From positions 1-25,013 of the forward strand of contig WHUZ01000219.1 in assembly GCA_015179045.1 (NCBI GenBank): 25,013 nucleotides of DNA. Reading direction: 5' to 3'. Shown in pieces: positions 16,209 to 25,013 of this stretch (the first letter of the stretch is position 1; the number at the start of each line of letters is the position of its first letter). The notes below the pieces were generated by a model. That model saw nothing but the letters and a program-made list of their open reading frames with translations. It made no database searches and was not told where the DNA came from. This DNA is from Kalaharituber pfeilii (taxonomy: Eukaryota > Ascomycota > Pezizomycetes > Pezizales > Pezizaceae). A program made the translations under genes and the position numbers.

Positions 16209-17146
16209 TTGGCGTACGCGAACTCACTGGAGGACTCAGTGCCGGCTCAGTTGGCGTACGCGAACTCACTGGAGGACTCAGTGCAAGCTCAGTTGGCGTA
16301 CGCGAACTCACTGGAGGACTCAGTGCCAGCTCAGTTGGCGTACGCGAACTCACTGGAGGACCCAGTGCCAACTGAGTTGGCGTACGCGAACTCACTGGAG
16401 GACCCAGTGCCAACTGAGTTGGCGTACGCGAACTCACTGGAGGACTTAGTGCCAACTGAGTTGGCGTACGCGAACTCACTGGAGGACCCAGTGCCAGCTC
16501 AGTTGCCAGCTGAGTTGGCGTACGCGAACTCACTGGAGGACCTAGTGCCGGCTCAGTTGGCGTACGCGAACTCACTGGAGGACTCAGTGCCGGCTCAGTT
16601 GGCGTACGCGAACTCACTGGAGGACTCAGTGCCGGCTCAGTTGGCGTACGCGAACTCACTGGAGGACTCAGTGCCAGCTCAGTTGGCGTACGCGAACTCA
16701 CTGGAGGACTCAGTGCCAGCTCAGTTGGCGTACGCGAACTCACTGGAGGACCCGGTGCCAACTGAGTTGGCGTACGCGAACTCACTGGAGGACTCAGTGC
16801 CAGCTCAGTTGGCGTACGCGAACTCACTGGAGGACCCGGTGCCAACTGAGTTGGCGTACGCGAACTCACTGGAGGACCTAGTGCCAAACTCACTGGAGGA
16901 CCCAGTGCCAGCTCAGTTGGCGTACGCGAACTCACTGGAGGACACAGTGCCGGCTCAGTTGGCGTACGCCAACTCACTGGAGGACCCGGTGGCAGCTCAG
17001 TTGGCGTACGCGAACTCACTGGAGGACTCAGTGCCAACTGAGTTGGCGTACGCGAACTCACTGGAGGACCCGGTGGTGGCTCAGTTGGCGTACGCGAACT
17101 CACTGGAGGACTCAGTGCCAACTCACTGGAGGACCCAGTGGGCGAG
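16209..17146. repeat. 938-bp higher-order repeat, copy 2
   Basis: The same markers lie at 16279 and 16879. By eye the two copies are close to identical. No counterpart is seen in copy B of the large duplication. Confidence 0.88.
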
Positions 17147-17526
17147 TTGGCGTACGCGAACTCACTGGAGGACCCGGTGCCAACTGAGTTGGCGTACGCG
17201 GACTCACTGAAGGGCCCGGTGCCAGCTCAGTTGGCGTACGCGAACTCAACCTCGAACCCGATGGCAATTGACTGTAAAACCACCTAGTATTTTTGTTGGA
17301 AGGCTTGACATTTATTTGTATGGGATCTCCATACAAATATCACCACCCCCGAATTCTGCATGCTATACCTGCAATCAATTCATGAAAAAAACTCAGACAC
17401 TCACAGTCAATAGCATCACTCAGTCAGAACCTATGAACAACGTAATTAGGTAATAACTGTAGTAGTTGTGAAATTATTCACAATATTCATATTTCCTATA
17501 GAAACCATTTGTATGAGAACAACCGC

Positions 17527-17743
17527 TCAATGTGCTCAATATTCTCTACATCTTATATGTGCGGTCAATATGTCCAACATCTCACGTGCACTGTGAAAGT
17601 GGTCAATTCCCGGCGAATTTACGCCCAATATGCTGAATAGACTCAATATGCCCAATATGCCTAATATTCACTAATCTCTGTATCTTATACCCGTTCTCAG
17701 CATGCTTAATACACTCAATTGGCCCACTATGCCCAATATCTTC
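17527..17743. repeat. CTCAATATGCCC-type short array (copy B), with empty transposon site
   Basis: Homologous to 10893-11091. CCCAATATCTTC here is the uninterrupted target of the transposon found at 11095-11732. It also has about 22 bases around CCAACATCTCACGTGCACTG that copy A lacks. Confidence 0.7.
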
Positions 17744-18071
17744 AGGGCGGTCATTATCTCAATCTGGCAACATCACAGTATGCCAGAGCTGCCCTGTTAG
17801 GACATTGCTGATTTGGGATAAATCTCATGCTAGTGCAACAAGGGGCGCTGGAATCTGCTGTCATTGAATTCACCTTCTCAGGCCGTACATTGGGCTCTTT
17901 ATCAGACCTCACGTGGGGCCGCTCATTGAGCTCATTGGGTCATTTGCTCCACATTGGCGATGCGCCTGATACTCATAGCCATAGCATGATGCAACCAGCA
18001 TTGAGGAGTGCGCCCTCAGACTCACTGGTTGACGCTACCAGAATTAATTAGCGTTAATCAGTACCTCTTAG

Positions 18072-18213
18072 TAGTCTGGTTAACCCCTTGGGGTCTAGAA
18101 GGTAGGAGAGTGGGGGTCAATGGCGCGGTGAGGCAGGAATTTTCTTTTAGCCTGTCTCGGGCTTGCCCAGGGACCCTGCCATGGCTTAGCGGAAAAAAAA
18201 AAAAAAAAAAAAA
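18072..18213 (+). mobile_element. 5'-truncated LINE 3' end (copy B)
   Basis: Same insertion as 12103-12247, with the flanks AGTACCTCTTAG (18060-18071) and AGTACGCCTTAG (18214-18225) and a poly(A) of different length. Confidence 0.7.
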
Positions 18214-18399
18214 AGTACGCCTTAGGGCTTACTAGTTGACACTACCAGAATTAACCAGCGTTGATCAGTATGCCTTCGGGCTTACTGGTTGACACTACTA
18301 GAATTACCCCTCATCTCATGTCAAATTCACTAGCAAATAGGATGTCGATTCAGCTATGATACTACCAGAAGGCATGAGCTGACACGGGCCCCCTCAGTG

Positions 18400-19335
18400 G
18401 CAACTTGGAAGGCATGGTGCAACGTGCTCACGCGCTGGAATAACAGAACGTGGTTGTTGATGTGAAGAATACAACCTCCATGTGGCAGCATTTCATAGGT
18501 ATTAACTGAGCCCTTTCTCTAGCACGAGACGCAGCAGAATGAACTGAAACTGACAGAACGTGTTTGTTGATGTGAAGAATACAACCTCCGTGTGGCAGCA
18601 TTTCATAGGTATTACTGAGCCCTTTCTCCAGCACGAGATGCAGTAGAATGAACTGAAACTGACATATGGCAGGCCTATCTCGAAGGCACGAGATGGCCTC
18701 ATTCTATAGGTATGAAATCACCCTCTCCGCGGCGCGAGTTGGGCTCGTCTACAGGTATGACTGGACCCTTTCCGCGGTACAAGATGCAGCAGAATGGGCC
18801 GAATCTGACGTGCTGCAGGCTCCTCTCGACGACGCGAAATGGGCTTATCTACAGGTATGAAATCACCCTTTCCGCGGCGCGAGATGGGCTCATCTACAGG
18901 TATGACTGGACCCTTTCTGCAGTACGAGATGCGGCAGAATGGGCCGAATCTGACGTGCCGCAGGCTCCTCTCGACGACGCGAAATGGGCTCATCTACAGG
19001 TTCGAAATGAGGTAGAATGAGCTCTGTTAACAGGTATGGCAGGTCTCTCTTGACGGCACGAGAAGTGGTGAAATGGGCTCAATCTACAGGTATGGCAGCA
19101 TCTTTTCTGCGTCGCAAGATACAGCAGAATGAATTGAATTTGACAAGTATTACAGGTCCCACTTCACGGCGCGAGATGCAGCAGAATGAGCCGAATTCTA
19201 CAGGTATGCCAGGGCCCTTTCATGGCACGAGATGATGCAGATTGAGCTGAATTCTACTGGTATGGCAGGGCTCTTTCGCGGCACGAGATGATGCAGAATG
19301 AGCTGAATTCTACGGGTATCGCAGGTCCGCGGTAG
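18400..19335. repeat. 56-bp satellite, main array (copy B)
   Basis: It matches 12440-13430 unit by unit, with one 56-bp unit fewer near 19258-19310. Confidence 0.85.
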
Positions 19336-19515
19336 TGTAATCTACGGCGGGATGAGCATGCGCTGGAGCGGTAGGACGACAGATGAGGGCATGGAATGGT
19401 GGAATAATGAAAGGACACCTGTATATAGATCGCGGTAGTAGCTAGTAATGAATAAACAAGTGGTTAATTGAAATCTATGCAATAACCGCAGTAGGCGGGA
19501 GTGGCCGACCATGAG
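19336..19515. other. Unassigned spacer between satellites (copy B)
   Basis: Nearly identical to 13431-13605. Nothing recognisable is present. Confidence 0.35.
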
Positions 19516-19842
19516 ATTCAGGGCGCCGACGATGCTAGGGCTTGTATCATGAACGCTGAGGATCTAAATACTTGCATTGTCAATGCTGAGGATTTGAGTA
19601 CTTGCATTATCAATGCTGAGGGTCTGAATACTTGTATCAGGAACGTTGAGAGTCCGAACCATTGCGTTATGAACATTGGCAATTGAATCAAATTGCGCCC
19701 GGACATGGAGGGCCCGGCTCCTTGCGTTCAGGCATATCAGGGTCCTGGTCCTTGCGTCCAGGCATACCAGAGACCCGATCATTGCGTACAGGCATACAGG
19801 GCCTCGGCCGTTGCGTCCAGACGTCAGCGGTTCAGGGTGCCG
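19516..19842. repeat. 30-bp degenerate satellite (copy B)
   Basis: The same unit order as 13610-13930, with a few substitutions. Confidence 0.75.
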
Positions 19843-20194
19843 CGTCCTGATTCATCAGTTTGCGTAAGTGCGCCTATGCGTCAGGACGCAAGGACGCACC
19901 CGGACGCAAATAAAGATTTTTTCCGATAGGCTATAGGTTATTTTATTGCCCTCATCGTAGAAAATCTGTAGGTTATTTTATTGCCCTCATCGTGCATGTA
20001 GAAAATAGGTCATTTTACGCAACGGCAAATACTCAGCAGATTCAGTGGTCGTTCGCAAACTCAGTGGAGTAAGCGATAAATGATATGAAAAAAACCCAAA
20101 AGAACTCAGTGGACGCCCACTCAGTAGAGGACCCAGTGGGCGTTCACGAACTCAGCAGTAGAGGGGTCATGTGACAAAAAAAAAAAAAAAAAAA

Positions 20195-20703
20195 TGGCAG
20201 GGCCCCTGGGTCTAAACCCTTGAAGCCCGGAGGCAGGCTTATCTCCCTAGCTCTTCCACCACCATCCCTATAAACGAAAACCCGACCCCTCCCGCCCCAC
20301 CTCCAAGAGGCAATAAAAATAGCTACAACTTTCTTCCACCGCTACCTTCACATGAACGAAAAATTCGTCCCCTTCCCCTACACCTTTAATGAACCAAAAA
20401 ACTCTCCCAGTGCATTCACCACCTCCCCGTTCTCCTGCTCTACCGTCCATTTCTTGTCGTCAATGTCCTCCCACCTTCCCCATCCTTCCAAGTATTCTAC
20501 CTACTCACACCTGAACGCCAGGTGGTCCGCCGTTTGCTTCTCTCCACATCCACATACACTCCCCTCCATCGCGTTCCCAATCCTGACTTCCCACTCCTTC
20601 CCCATCCCCTTTCCCATTCTCAATCTTGTGAACGCCGTTGCGGCCCCCCTTCGCCACTCCATCACTGTGCCCCCCCCATATGCCCTTTCTTTTCTCCTCC
20701 AGC
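20195..20703 (-). mobile_element. LINE 3' fragment, minus strand (copy B)
   Basis: The counterpart of 14255-14763, with the same opposite-orientation tail (GGGGTCATGTGAC plus 19 A, 20163-20194) abutting its 3' end. The A run is shorter by five bases than in copy A. Confidence 0.75.
20378..20665 (-). pseudogene. LINE ORF2 C-terminus with internal stop (copy B)
   Basis: The same 95-codon stretch as in copy A, but codon 55, just after the FRCE of the zinc-binding motif, is TAG (20501-20503) where copy A has GAG. His in CGCGHKQT is Glu here. The fragment is therefore decaying without selection. The CxC and downstream Cys residues are still readable before the stop. Confidence 0.7.
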
Positions 20704-21961
20704 GCCAGCTCAGCTGGCGTACGCGAACTCACTGGAGGACTGAGTGGGCGAGTTGGCGTACGCGAACTCACTGGAGGACCTAGTGCCAGCTCAGTTGGCG
20801 AACGCGAACTCACTGGAGGACCCAGTGCCAGCTCAGTTGGCGAACGCGAACTCACTGGAGGACCCAGTGCCAGCTGAGTTGGCGTACGCGAACTCACTGG
20901 AGGACCTAGTGCCAGCTGAGTGGGCGTACGCGAACTCACTGGAGGACCCAGTGCCAACTGAGTTGGCGTACGCGAACTCACTGGAGGACCCAGTGCCAAC
21001 TGAGTTGGCGTACGCGAACTCACTGGAGGACCTAGTGCCAGCTGAGTTGGCGTACGCGAACTCACTGGAGGACCCAGTGCCAGCTGAGTTGGCGTACGCG
21101 AACTCACTGGAGGACCTAGTGCCAGCTGAGTGGGCGTACGCGAACTCACTGGAAGGCGCAGTGGGCGAGTTGGCGTACGCGAACTCACTGGAGGACTCAG
21201 TGCCAACTCACTGGAAGACGCAGTGGGCGAGTTGGCGTACGCGAACTCACTGGAGGACTCAGTGCCAGCTGAGTTGGCGTACGCGAACTCACTGGAGGAC
21301 CCAGTGCCAGCTGAGTTGGCGTACGCGAACTCAATGGAGGACCCAGTGCCAACTGAGTTGGCGTACGCGAACTCACTGGACGACCCGGTGCCAGCTCAGT
21401 TGGCGTACGCGAACTCACTGGACGACCCGGTGCCAGCTCAGTTGGCGTACGCGAACTCACTGGAAGGCGCAGTGGGCGAGTTGGCGTACGCGAACTCACT
21501 GGAGGACTCGGTGCCAGCTCAGTTGGCGTACGCGAACTCACTGGAGGACCTAGTGCCAGCTGAGTTGGCGTACGCGAACTCACTGGAGGTCCCAGTGCCA
21601 GCTCAGTTGGCGTACGCGAACTCACTGGAAGACCCGGTCCCAGCTGAGTTGGCGTACGCGAACTCACTGGAGGACCCAGTGCCAACTCACTGGAGGACCC
21701 GGTGCCAGGTCAGTTGGCGTACGCGAACTCACTGGAGGACCCGGTGCCAACTCACTGGAAGACGCAGTGGGCGAGTTGGCGTACGCGAACTCACTGGAGG
21801 ACACAGTGCCGGCTCAGTTGGCGTACGCCAACTCACTGGAGGACCCAGTGCCAGCTGAGTTGGCGTACGCGAACTCACTGGAGGACTCAGTGCCAACTGA
21901 GTTGGCGTACGCGAACTCACTGGAGGACCCGGTGCCAACTGAGTTGGCGTACGCGAACTCA
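20704..21961. repeat. 42-bp satellite array (copy B)
   Basis: About 30 units of the same 42-bp family, half the length of the copy A array. Additional variants occur here: GGCGAACGCGAACTC at 20797 and 20839, GGACGACCCGG near 21379 and 21421, and several shortened units with GAAGACGCAGTGGGCGAG. Confidence 0.92.
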
Positions 21962-22003
21962 AGGTCGAACCCGATGGCAATTGACTGTAAAACCACCTAG
22001 TAT

Positions 22004-22435
22004 ACTGAGATTGAGAGAACAAGACTAATTATAACTATGTCGCCAATGGAGACCATTGTGTCTATAGTAAATATGTTGCTAATACTCTCATCACACCTAT
22101 AGAAAATAGACCATTTTACGTATATTAAAAATAGCTCATTGTATATCTGTCAAGTAACTAGTTTACCAAGATCAAGTAAACCACCGGTAGTATTAAAATA
22201 GTACATATAGTGGTTACTACGTAGTTAACCAATGCGTGGGCCATTAAGCACTGGGTAGCCCATATAGAAAATAAACTATTTTATATATAGTAAATATATT
22301 GAAAATGCCCTTATTATACATGTAGAAAATAGGTTATGTTACGCATAGTAAACATAGCGAAAATACTCTTGTTGCATATATAGAAAATAGGTCATTTTAT
22401 GCAACAACAAATACAGTAGTCGGTAGATTCAATAT
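22004..22435. repeat. Decayed 58-bp satellite block with RIP-like substitutions
   Basis: The block CCAATGGAGACCATTGTG followed by TCTATAGTAAATATGTTGCT aligns to 10190-10430, where the sequence is CGCATGGCAAACATGTCGCC. The differences are overwhelmingly C to T and G to A, making the block rich in TA. The flank just right of copy B also matches 8985-9040. Confidence 0.7.
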
Positions 22436-22802
22436 GGTAGCCTTTTCAGCAGCCTATTTAGCATACATTTGCATACCTATTTCAGCAGCCATTTTAGCAT
22501 TCTTTTCAGTATTCATTTTATTAGTAGCTATTTCGGCTGCTATTTCGGCTGCTATTTAAGCATGCATTTCAGTAGTTATTTCATCTACTATTTCAGTAGC
22601 TTTTTCAGCCGCGTTTCGATAGCCATTTCGGCTGCCATTTTGGCTACCATTTCAATGACCATTTCAGCTCCTATTTCAGTAGCCATTTCAGCTACCAGTT
22701 CAGTAGCCTTTTCAGCATACATTTCGGCTGCTATCTCGACTGCCATTTCAACTGCTATATTAGCTGCTATTTCAGCAGCCATTGTAGCAGTCTTTTCAGC
22801 TA
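22436..22802. repeat. 12-bp tandem array, copy 3
   Basis: About 30 units of the CATTTCAGTAGC/TATTTCGGCTGC family. Many GCCATTT units are GCTATTT here, in keeping with the decay of the neighbouring block. A gypsy element is inserted directly after it. Confidence 0.83.
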
Positions 22803-22810
22803 GGGCTCAC

Positions 22811-23448
22811 TGTTACGGGGTACGTTGGGGGTAAGCCGTTTACTAAATAACTAAGTGCAACGTGAAATATAATTAAATATAAGTCACGGAAAATAAAGTA
22901 GTTAAGGTAGTAAGAAAGCTTTATATTTGTTAGGGTTGAGTTCCGGGTCCTTGCCCTTCTAACTCCGGTGGGTCAGGCTTCTATTCATACAAAATGTAGT
23001 TCTTCAAAGCTGTTAACAAATTCAGCTTGAACGGATTCTGGGGATCAAGCCAGACCCTGAAAAAAGCCAAGTGACAGCCTTTCTTTTTGACCAACCCTTA
23101 CAATAAATTCTAGAACAACAAATACGAGAACTTGAAACCTCTAATGCAAGCCTCTATCTAAAAATACCATCATAACTCCGATCCCTATGCAAAGATCGAT
23201 GATATAAGAAAATAAGAAAAGGTTATCGTACAACGAATAGTACAACAGGAGCTGCCGGAAGAGTTAGTAACCAAGATTGCTAATCTTAGTAGTTACTTAC
23301 TTCTTAACCGAAGAAGTTCCACTACCACAGACCTGACTAGTATCGGGTTAGCTAAACTTCCGACTGGTAGGCTTTATAGTTGGTAGTACCTTTTGACGAC
23401 ACTTAAACAAGACGGTGTTATAGCATGAGAACGATTATGCCTGTAACA
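22811..23448 (-). mobile_element. 3' LTR of the Ty3/gypsy element
   Basis: On the minus strand it starts TGTTACAGGCATAATCG (23448 downward) and ends CCCCGTAACA (22811), with TGTTAC/GTAACA inverted termini. It sits directly after a polypurine tract (23449-23462) and 0.4 kb beyond the stop of the integrase gene. The 5 bases beyond its outer edge, CTCAC (22806-22810), are the candidate target duplication; the other end of the element lies outside the window. Length 638 bp. It is rich in TA dinucleotides. Confidence 0.85.
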
Positions 23449-23462
23449 GTACTCCCCTTCTT
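23449..23462 (-). promoter_or_regulatory. Polypurine tract of the gypsy element
   Basis: The minus strand reads AAGAAGGGGAGTAC directly before the LTR TG. In retroelements this tract primes second-strand DNA synthesis, and its position fixes the LTR boundary. Confidence 0.75.
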
Positions 23463-23860
23463 AGAGCACACGTCCCGAGTGCCTGTTAGCTATTATTCTT
23501 TAATTTCTTAAAAGAATATAAGCCGTACAGCTTAGCGTCGGTGGATCTCTTACCTTGACCTTAGCAACTTAATTGCCGTGATCGTACTCAAGGTAATATT
23601 CCGTGATGTCCTGACTATAGGCTGTGCCTCTACTTAGTCTTTGACGTTGAAGGTAGTTGGTAAGAGCTTTACCTATTTATCATAAGACATACTACTATAT
23701 TCGTAGTGTCTTGACCCCTTGAACACTTTTCCGTTTGACACCTTGGCTTGTATCTAGGATAAGTGTTAACACTATACGAACTTAAGTTCGTAGGTTAGGT
23801 CCATGCCGTACCTTTATGACAGATATATCTGCACTCTAGGTCGGTAACTTGACTGCATTT
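23463..23860 (-). other. 3' non-coding region of the gypsy element
   Basis: About 400 bp between the integrase stop and the polypurine tract. It is AT-rich with many TA dinucleotides and has no open frame. A minus-strand reading near 23590 (EYYLEYDHG, then a stop) faintly resembles a chromodomain strand, which I do not regard as firm. Confidence 0.5.
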
Positions 23861-25012
23861 CTAACTTCTCTTTCTCTTTCTTCCTCGTTGCCCTGATTCG
23901 GCTTGTTTTTCTTTATCAGGGTATCGTTCGCGGAATTCTTTAAGTGCGTCCACCGGTGATCCATCATCCATTAATAGTTCGCCTAGGCTTTCCCATGTTG
24001 CCTCCTCGGGCCCATAACCTTCCCACTGCACAAGGTACTCTAGTGTCTTCTTGGTACCGTTGTATCGTACGTCGGTGATGGAGGCTATGAAGTATTCTTC
24101 CTCGCCTTCTTGCATTAGTGGGGATGGTTGGTCGGGTAGAGGGTTGAGAGCGGATGTTTTGAACGGTTCGAGCAGTGAAACGTGAAAGACAGGGTGCATC
24201 TTCAAGTTGTATGGTAACTTAAGCTTGAAGGAACGTTTGCCTATTGCTTTTTCGATAGTGAAGGGTCCGATCAACTTAGCGTCGAGTTTCTTGGAAGGTC
24301 TTTTTGTCGGAATGTTTTTGGCGTTAAGCATGACTTTGTCTCCTTCCTTGAAGTTTGGCTGTTGGGCGTGATGTTGGTCGTACCACTTAGCTGCTCGTTC
24401 GATTGATTTGTTCAGTTCCTTGCGAATCCGTTCCCATTCTCCTGTGAGTTCTCCCGAGGGTACGTTGAGGGCCTCTTCCTCATTGATGGTATCAACAAGG
24501 GGGTGAAAGCCGTAGTTGGCGAAGAAAGGTGAGGTCTTGGTGGAGCTATGTTGTGCGTTATTGTATGCGAACTCTGCGAGGGGTAAGAGTTGGTTCCAAT
24601 TGTCCTGGTGGTAGGTGACGTAGTTGCGGAGGTAACCTTCGAGGGTTTGGTTGACTCTTTCGGTTTGTCCATCGGTTTCCGGGTGTGCAGTGGTACTCAT
24701 GTTTAGGTTGACTTTGAGTTTCTTCATGAGTTCCTGCCAGAAGTTCGAAGTAAACTTCGGGTCTCGGTCCGATATAATAGACTTCGGTAAGCCGTGGAGT
24801 CGCCATATTTCTCGAAGGAAGGTAGTTGCTAATTGTTCTGCGGATTGTTCTGCTAGAGGGATGAAGTGAGCCATCTTAGTGAACCTATCCACTACTACCC
24901 ATATTTGTGTGAAGCCGTCTGAAGGAGGGAGTTCGGTAATGAAGTCCATGCTGATAGAGGACCATGGTTGGTATGGTATCTCATGAGGGTGAAGGAGGCC
25001 ATATTTTCTTGT
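23861..25012 (-). CDS. Ty3/gypsy integrase with C-terminal chromodomain, 5' partial
   Basis: The frame is open from the right edge of the window to TAG at 23861-23863, 383 residues visible. Near the start comes KYGLLHPHEIPYQPWSSIS followed by MDFITELP. Counting from that Met, the DDE triad is D2, D61 (IISDRDPKF) and E97 (DGQTERVNQ), with the D-35-E spacing of retroviral-type integrases. A GPY/F-type region follows (KLIGPFTIEKAIGKRSFKL, about 218-235), then a chromodomain (EYLVQWEGYGPEEATWES) and a basic tail RGRKRKRS. The protein inserts element cDNA into the genome; chromodomains of chromoviruses are known to bind histone marks and steer insertion, commonly to heterochromatin. Gag, protease, reverse transcriptase and RNase H must lie beyond the window. 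There is no stop or frameshift in the visible part. Confidence 0.95.
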   Translation of the reverse strand, partial: TRKYGLLHPHEIPYQPWSSISMDFITELPPSDGFTQIWVVVDRFTKMAHFIPLAEQSAEQLATTFLREIWRLHGLPKSIISDRDPKFTSNFWQELMKKLKVNLNMSTTAHPETDGQTERVNQTLEGYLRNYVTYHQDNWNQLLPLAEFAYNNAQHSSTKTSPFFANYGFHPLVDTINEEEALNVPSGELTGEWERIRKELNKSIERAAKWYDQHHAQQPNFKEGDKVMLNAKNIPTKRPSKKLDAKLIGPFTIEKAIGKRSFKLKLPYNLKMHPVFHVSLLEPFKTSALNPLPDQPSPLMQEGEEEYFIASITDVRYNGTKKTLEYLVQWEGYGPEEATWESLGELLMDDGSPVDALKEFRERYPDKEKQAESGQRGRKRKRS

Positions 25013-25013
25013 G

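Larger units (their letters stand above)
14764..17248. repeat. 42-bp satellite array (copy A)
   Basis: Roughly 59 units built from CAGTTGGCGTACGCGAACTC and ACTGGAGGACCCAGTGCCAG plus CT. Every unit contains adjoining inverted repeats: GCCAAC TGA GTTGGC, GTTGGCGTACGCGAAC (near-palindromic about CGTACG) and CACTGG AGGAC CCAGTG. Variants alternate CTCAG/CTGAG and CCCAGT/CTCAGT/CCTAGT. Several shortened units change the frame. Frames longer than 200 codons exist on both strands (such as PAQLAYANSLEDPV repeats), but they follow from the unit length of 14 codons and absence of stops. Confidence 0.93.
10667..17288. repeat. Composite tandem duplication unit, copy A
   Basis: Starting at ATTTTTGTTGGAAGG and ending at ACCACCTAGT, this unit is repeated in the same orientation as copy B (17289-22003). 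Copy B begins at the last base of copy A without spacer. Order and sequence of sub-blocks match closely. The size difference of about 1.9 kb is explained mostly by a 638-bp transposon and a longer 42-bp array in copy A. Confidence 0.88.
17289..22003. repeat. Composite tandem duplication unit, copy B
   Basis: It starts with ATTTTTGTTGGAAGG at the end of copy A and closes with AACCACCTAGTAT at 22003. It lacks the 638-bp transposon and the 938-bp repeats. It has an extra 37-bp tandem duplication at about 19945-20010. Point differences from copy A are scattered. Confidence 0.88.

Noticed and set aside
14583..17210. Several open frames of 200-410 codons on both strands with YANSLEDPV or SSRTPTQLALGPPV repeats
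   Set aside because: They coincide with the 42-bp satellite, are open on both strands, switch frame at shortened units and have no conserved start or flanking gene structure.
20505..21858. Similar repeat frames in copy B
   Set aside because: Same satellite; the frames simply run from the LINE relic into the array or through it.
14764..21961. Possible CRISPR array
   Set aside because: The 42-bp units are contiguous with no unique spacers, and the setting is eukaryotic; no cas genes.

Overview
The window reads as repeat-dominated nuclear DNA of a filamentous fungus, most likely an ascomycete (Pezizomycotina). The grounds are a Ty3/gypsy chromovirus with a chromodomain, a TET/JBP-type dioxygenase-like gene with a fungal intron (GTAAGT donor, CTAAC branch site), LINE fragments with a C-terminal zinc-knuckle-like motif, poly(A)-tailed retroposed tails, MITEs, and a block of C-to-T/G-to-A decay resembling repeat-induced point mutation (RIP). 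I cannot name a genus. No housekeeping gene, rRNA or canonical tRNA is visible.

Layout. 0-3.4 kb: a hAT-type MITE, then 12-, 17-, 24- and 56-bp satellites broken up by short LINE-tail insertions with 12-14 bp target duplications. 3.4-5.1 kb: a 45-bp palindromic array holding a 25-bp array, then a minus-strand LTR (4293-5102) that itself carries a 190-bp LINE 3' end. 5.1-6.9 kb: a minus-strand, two-exon TET/JBP-like pseudogene. Its 754-bp intron is almost filled by a 43-bp minisatellite. 6.9-10.7 kb: a probable promoter or spacer, a Tc1/mariner-type MITE, 24-bp and 58-bp satellites, a tRNA-like sequence and transposon-end hairpins.

10.67-22.0 kb: two tandem copies of one composite unit. Copy A (10667-17288) is about 6.6 kb and copy B (17289-22003) about 4.7 kb. 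The order in each is a CAATATGCC-type array, a LINE tail, a 56-bp satellite, a 30-bp satellite, a 42-bp-satellite remnant, a LINE C-terminus on the minus strand, and a long 42-bp array. Copy A alone holds a 638-bp inverted-repeat transposon and two copies of a 938-bp higher-order repeat.

22.0-25.0 kb: a decayed 58-bp satellite, a third 12-bp array, and the 3' part of a minus-strand Ty3/gypsy element. That part comprises integrase, chromodomain, polypurine tract and a complete 3' LTR.

The only convincing uninterrupted protein-coding gene is the gypsy integrase, which runs off the right edge. Most other long open frames are satellites whose unit happens to lack stops. The window is best viewed as a heterochromatin-like mosaic in which satellites expand, retroelements land in them, and whole blocks are then duplicated.
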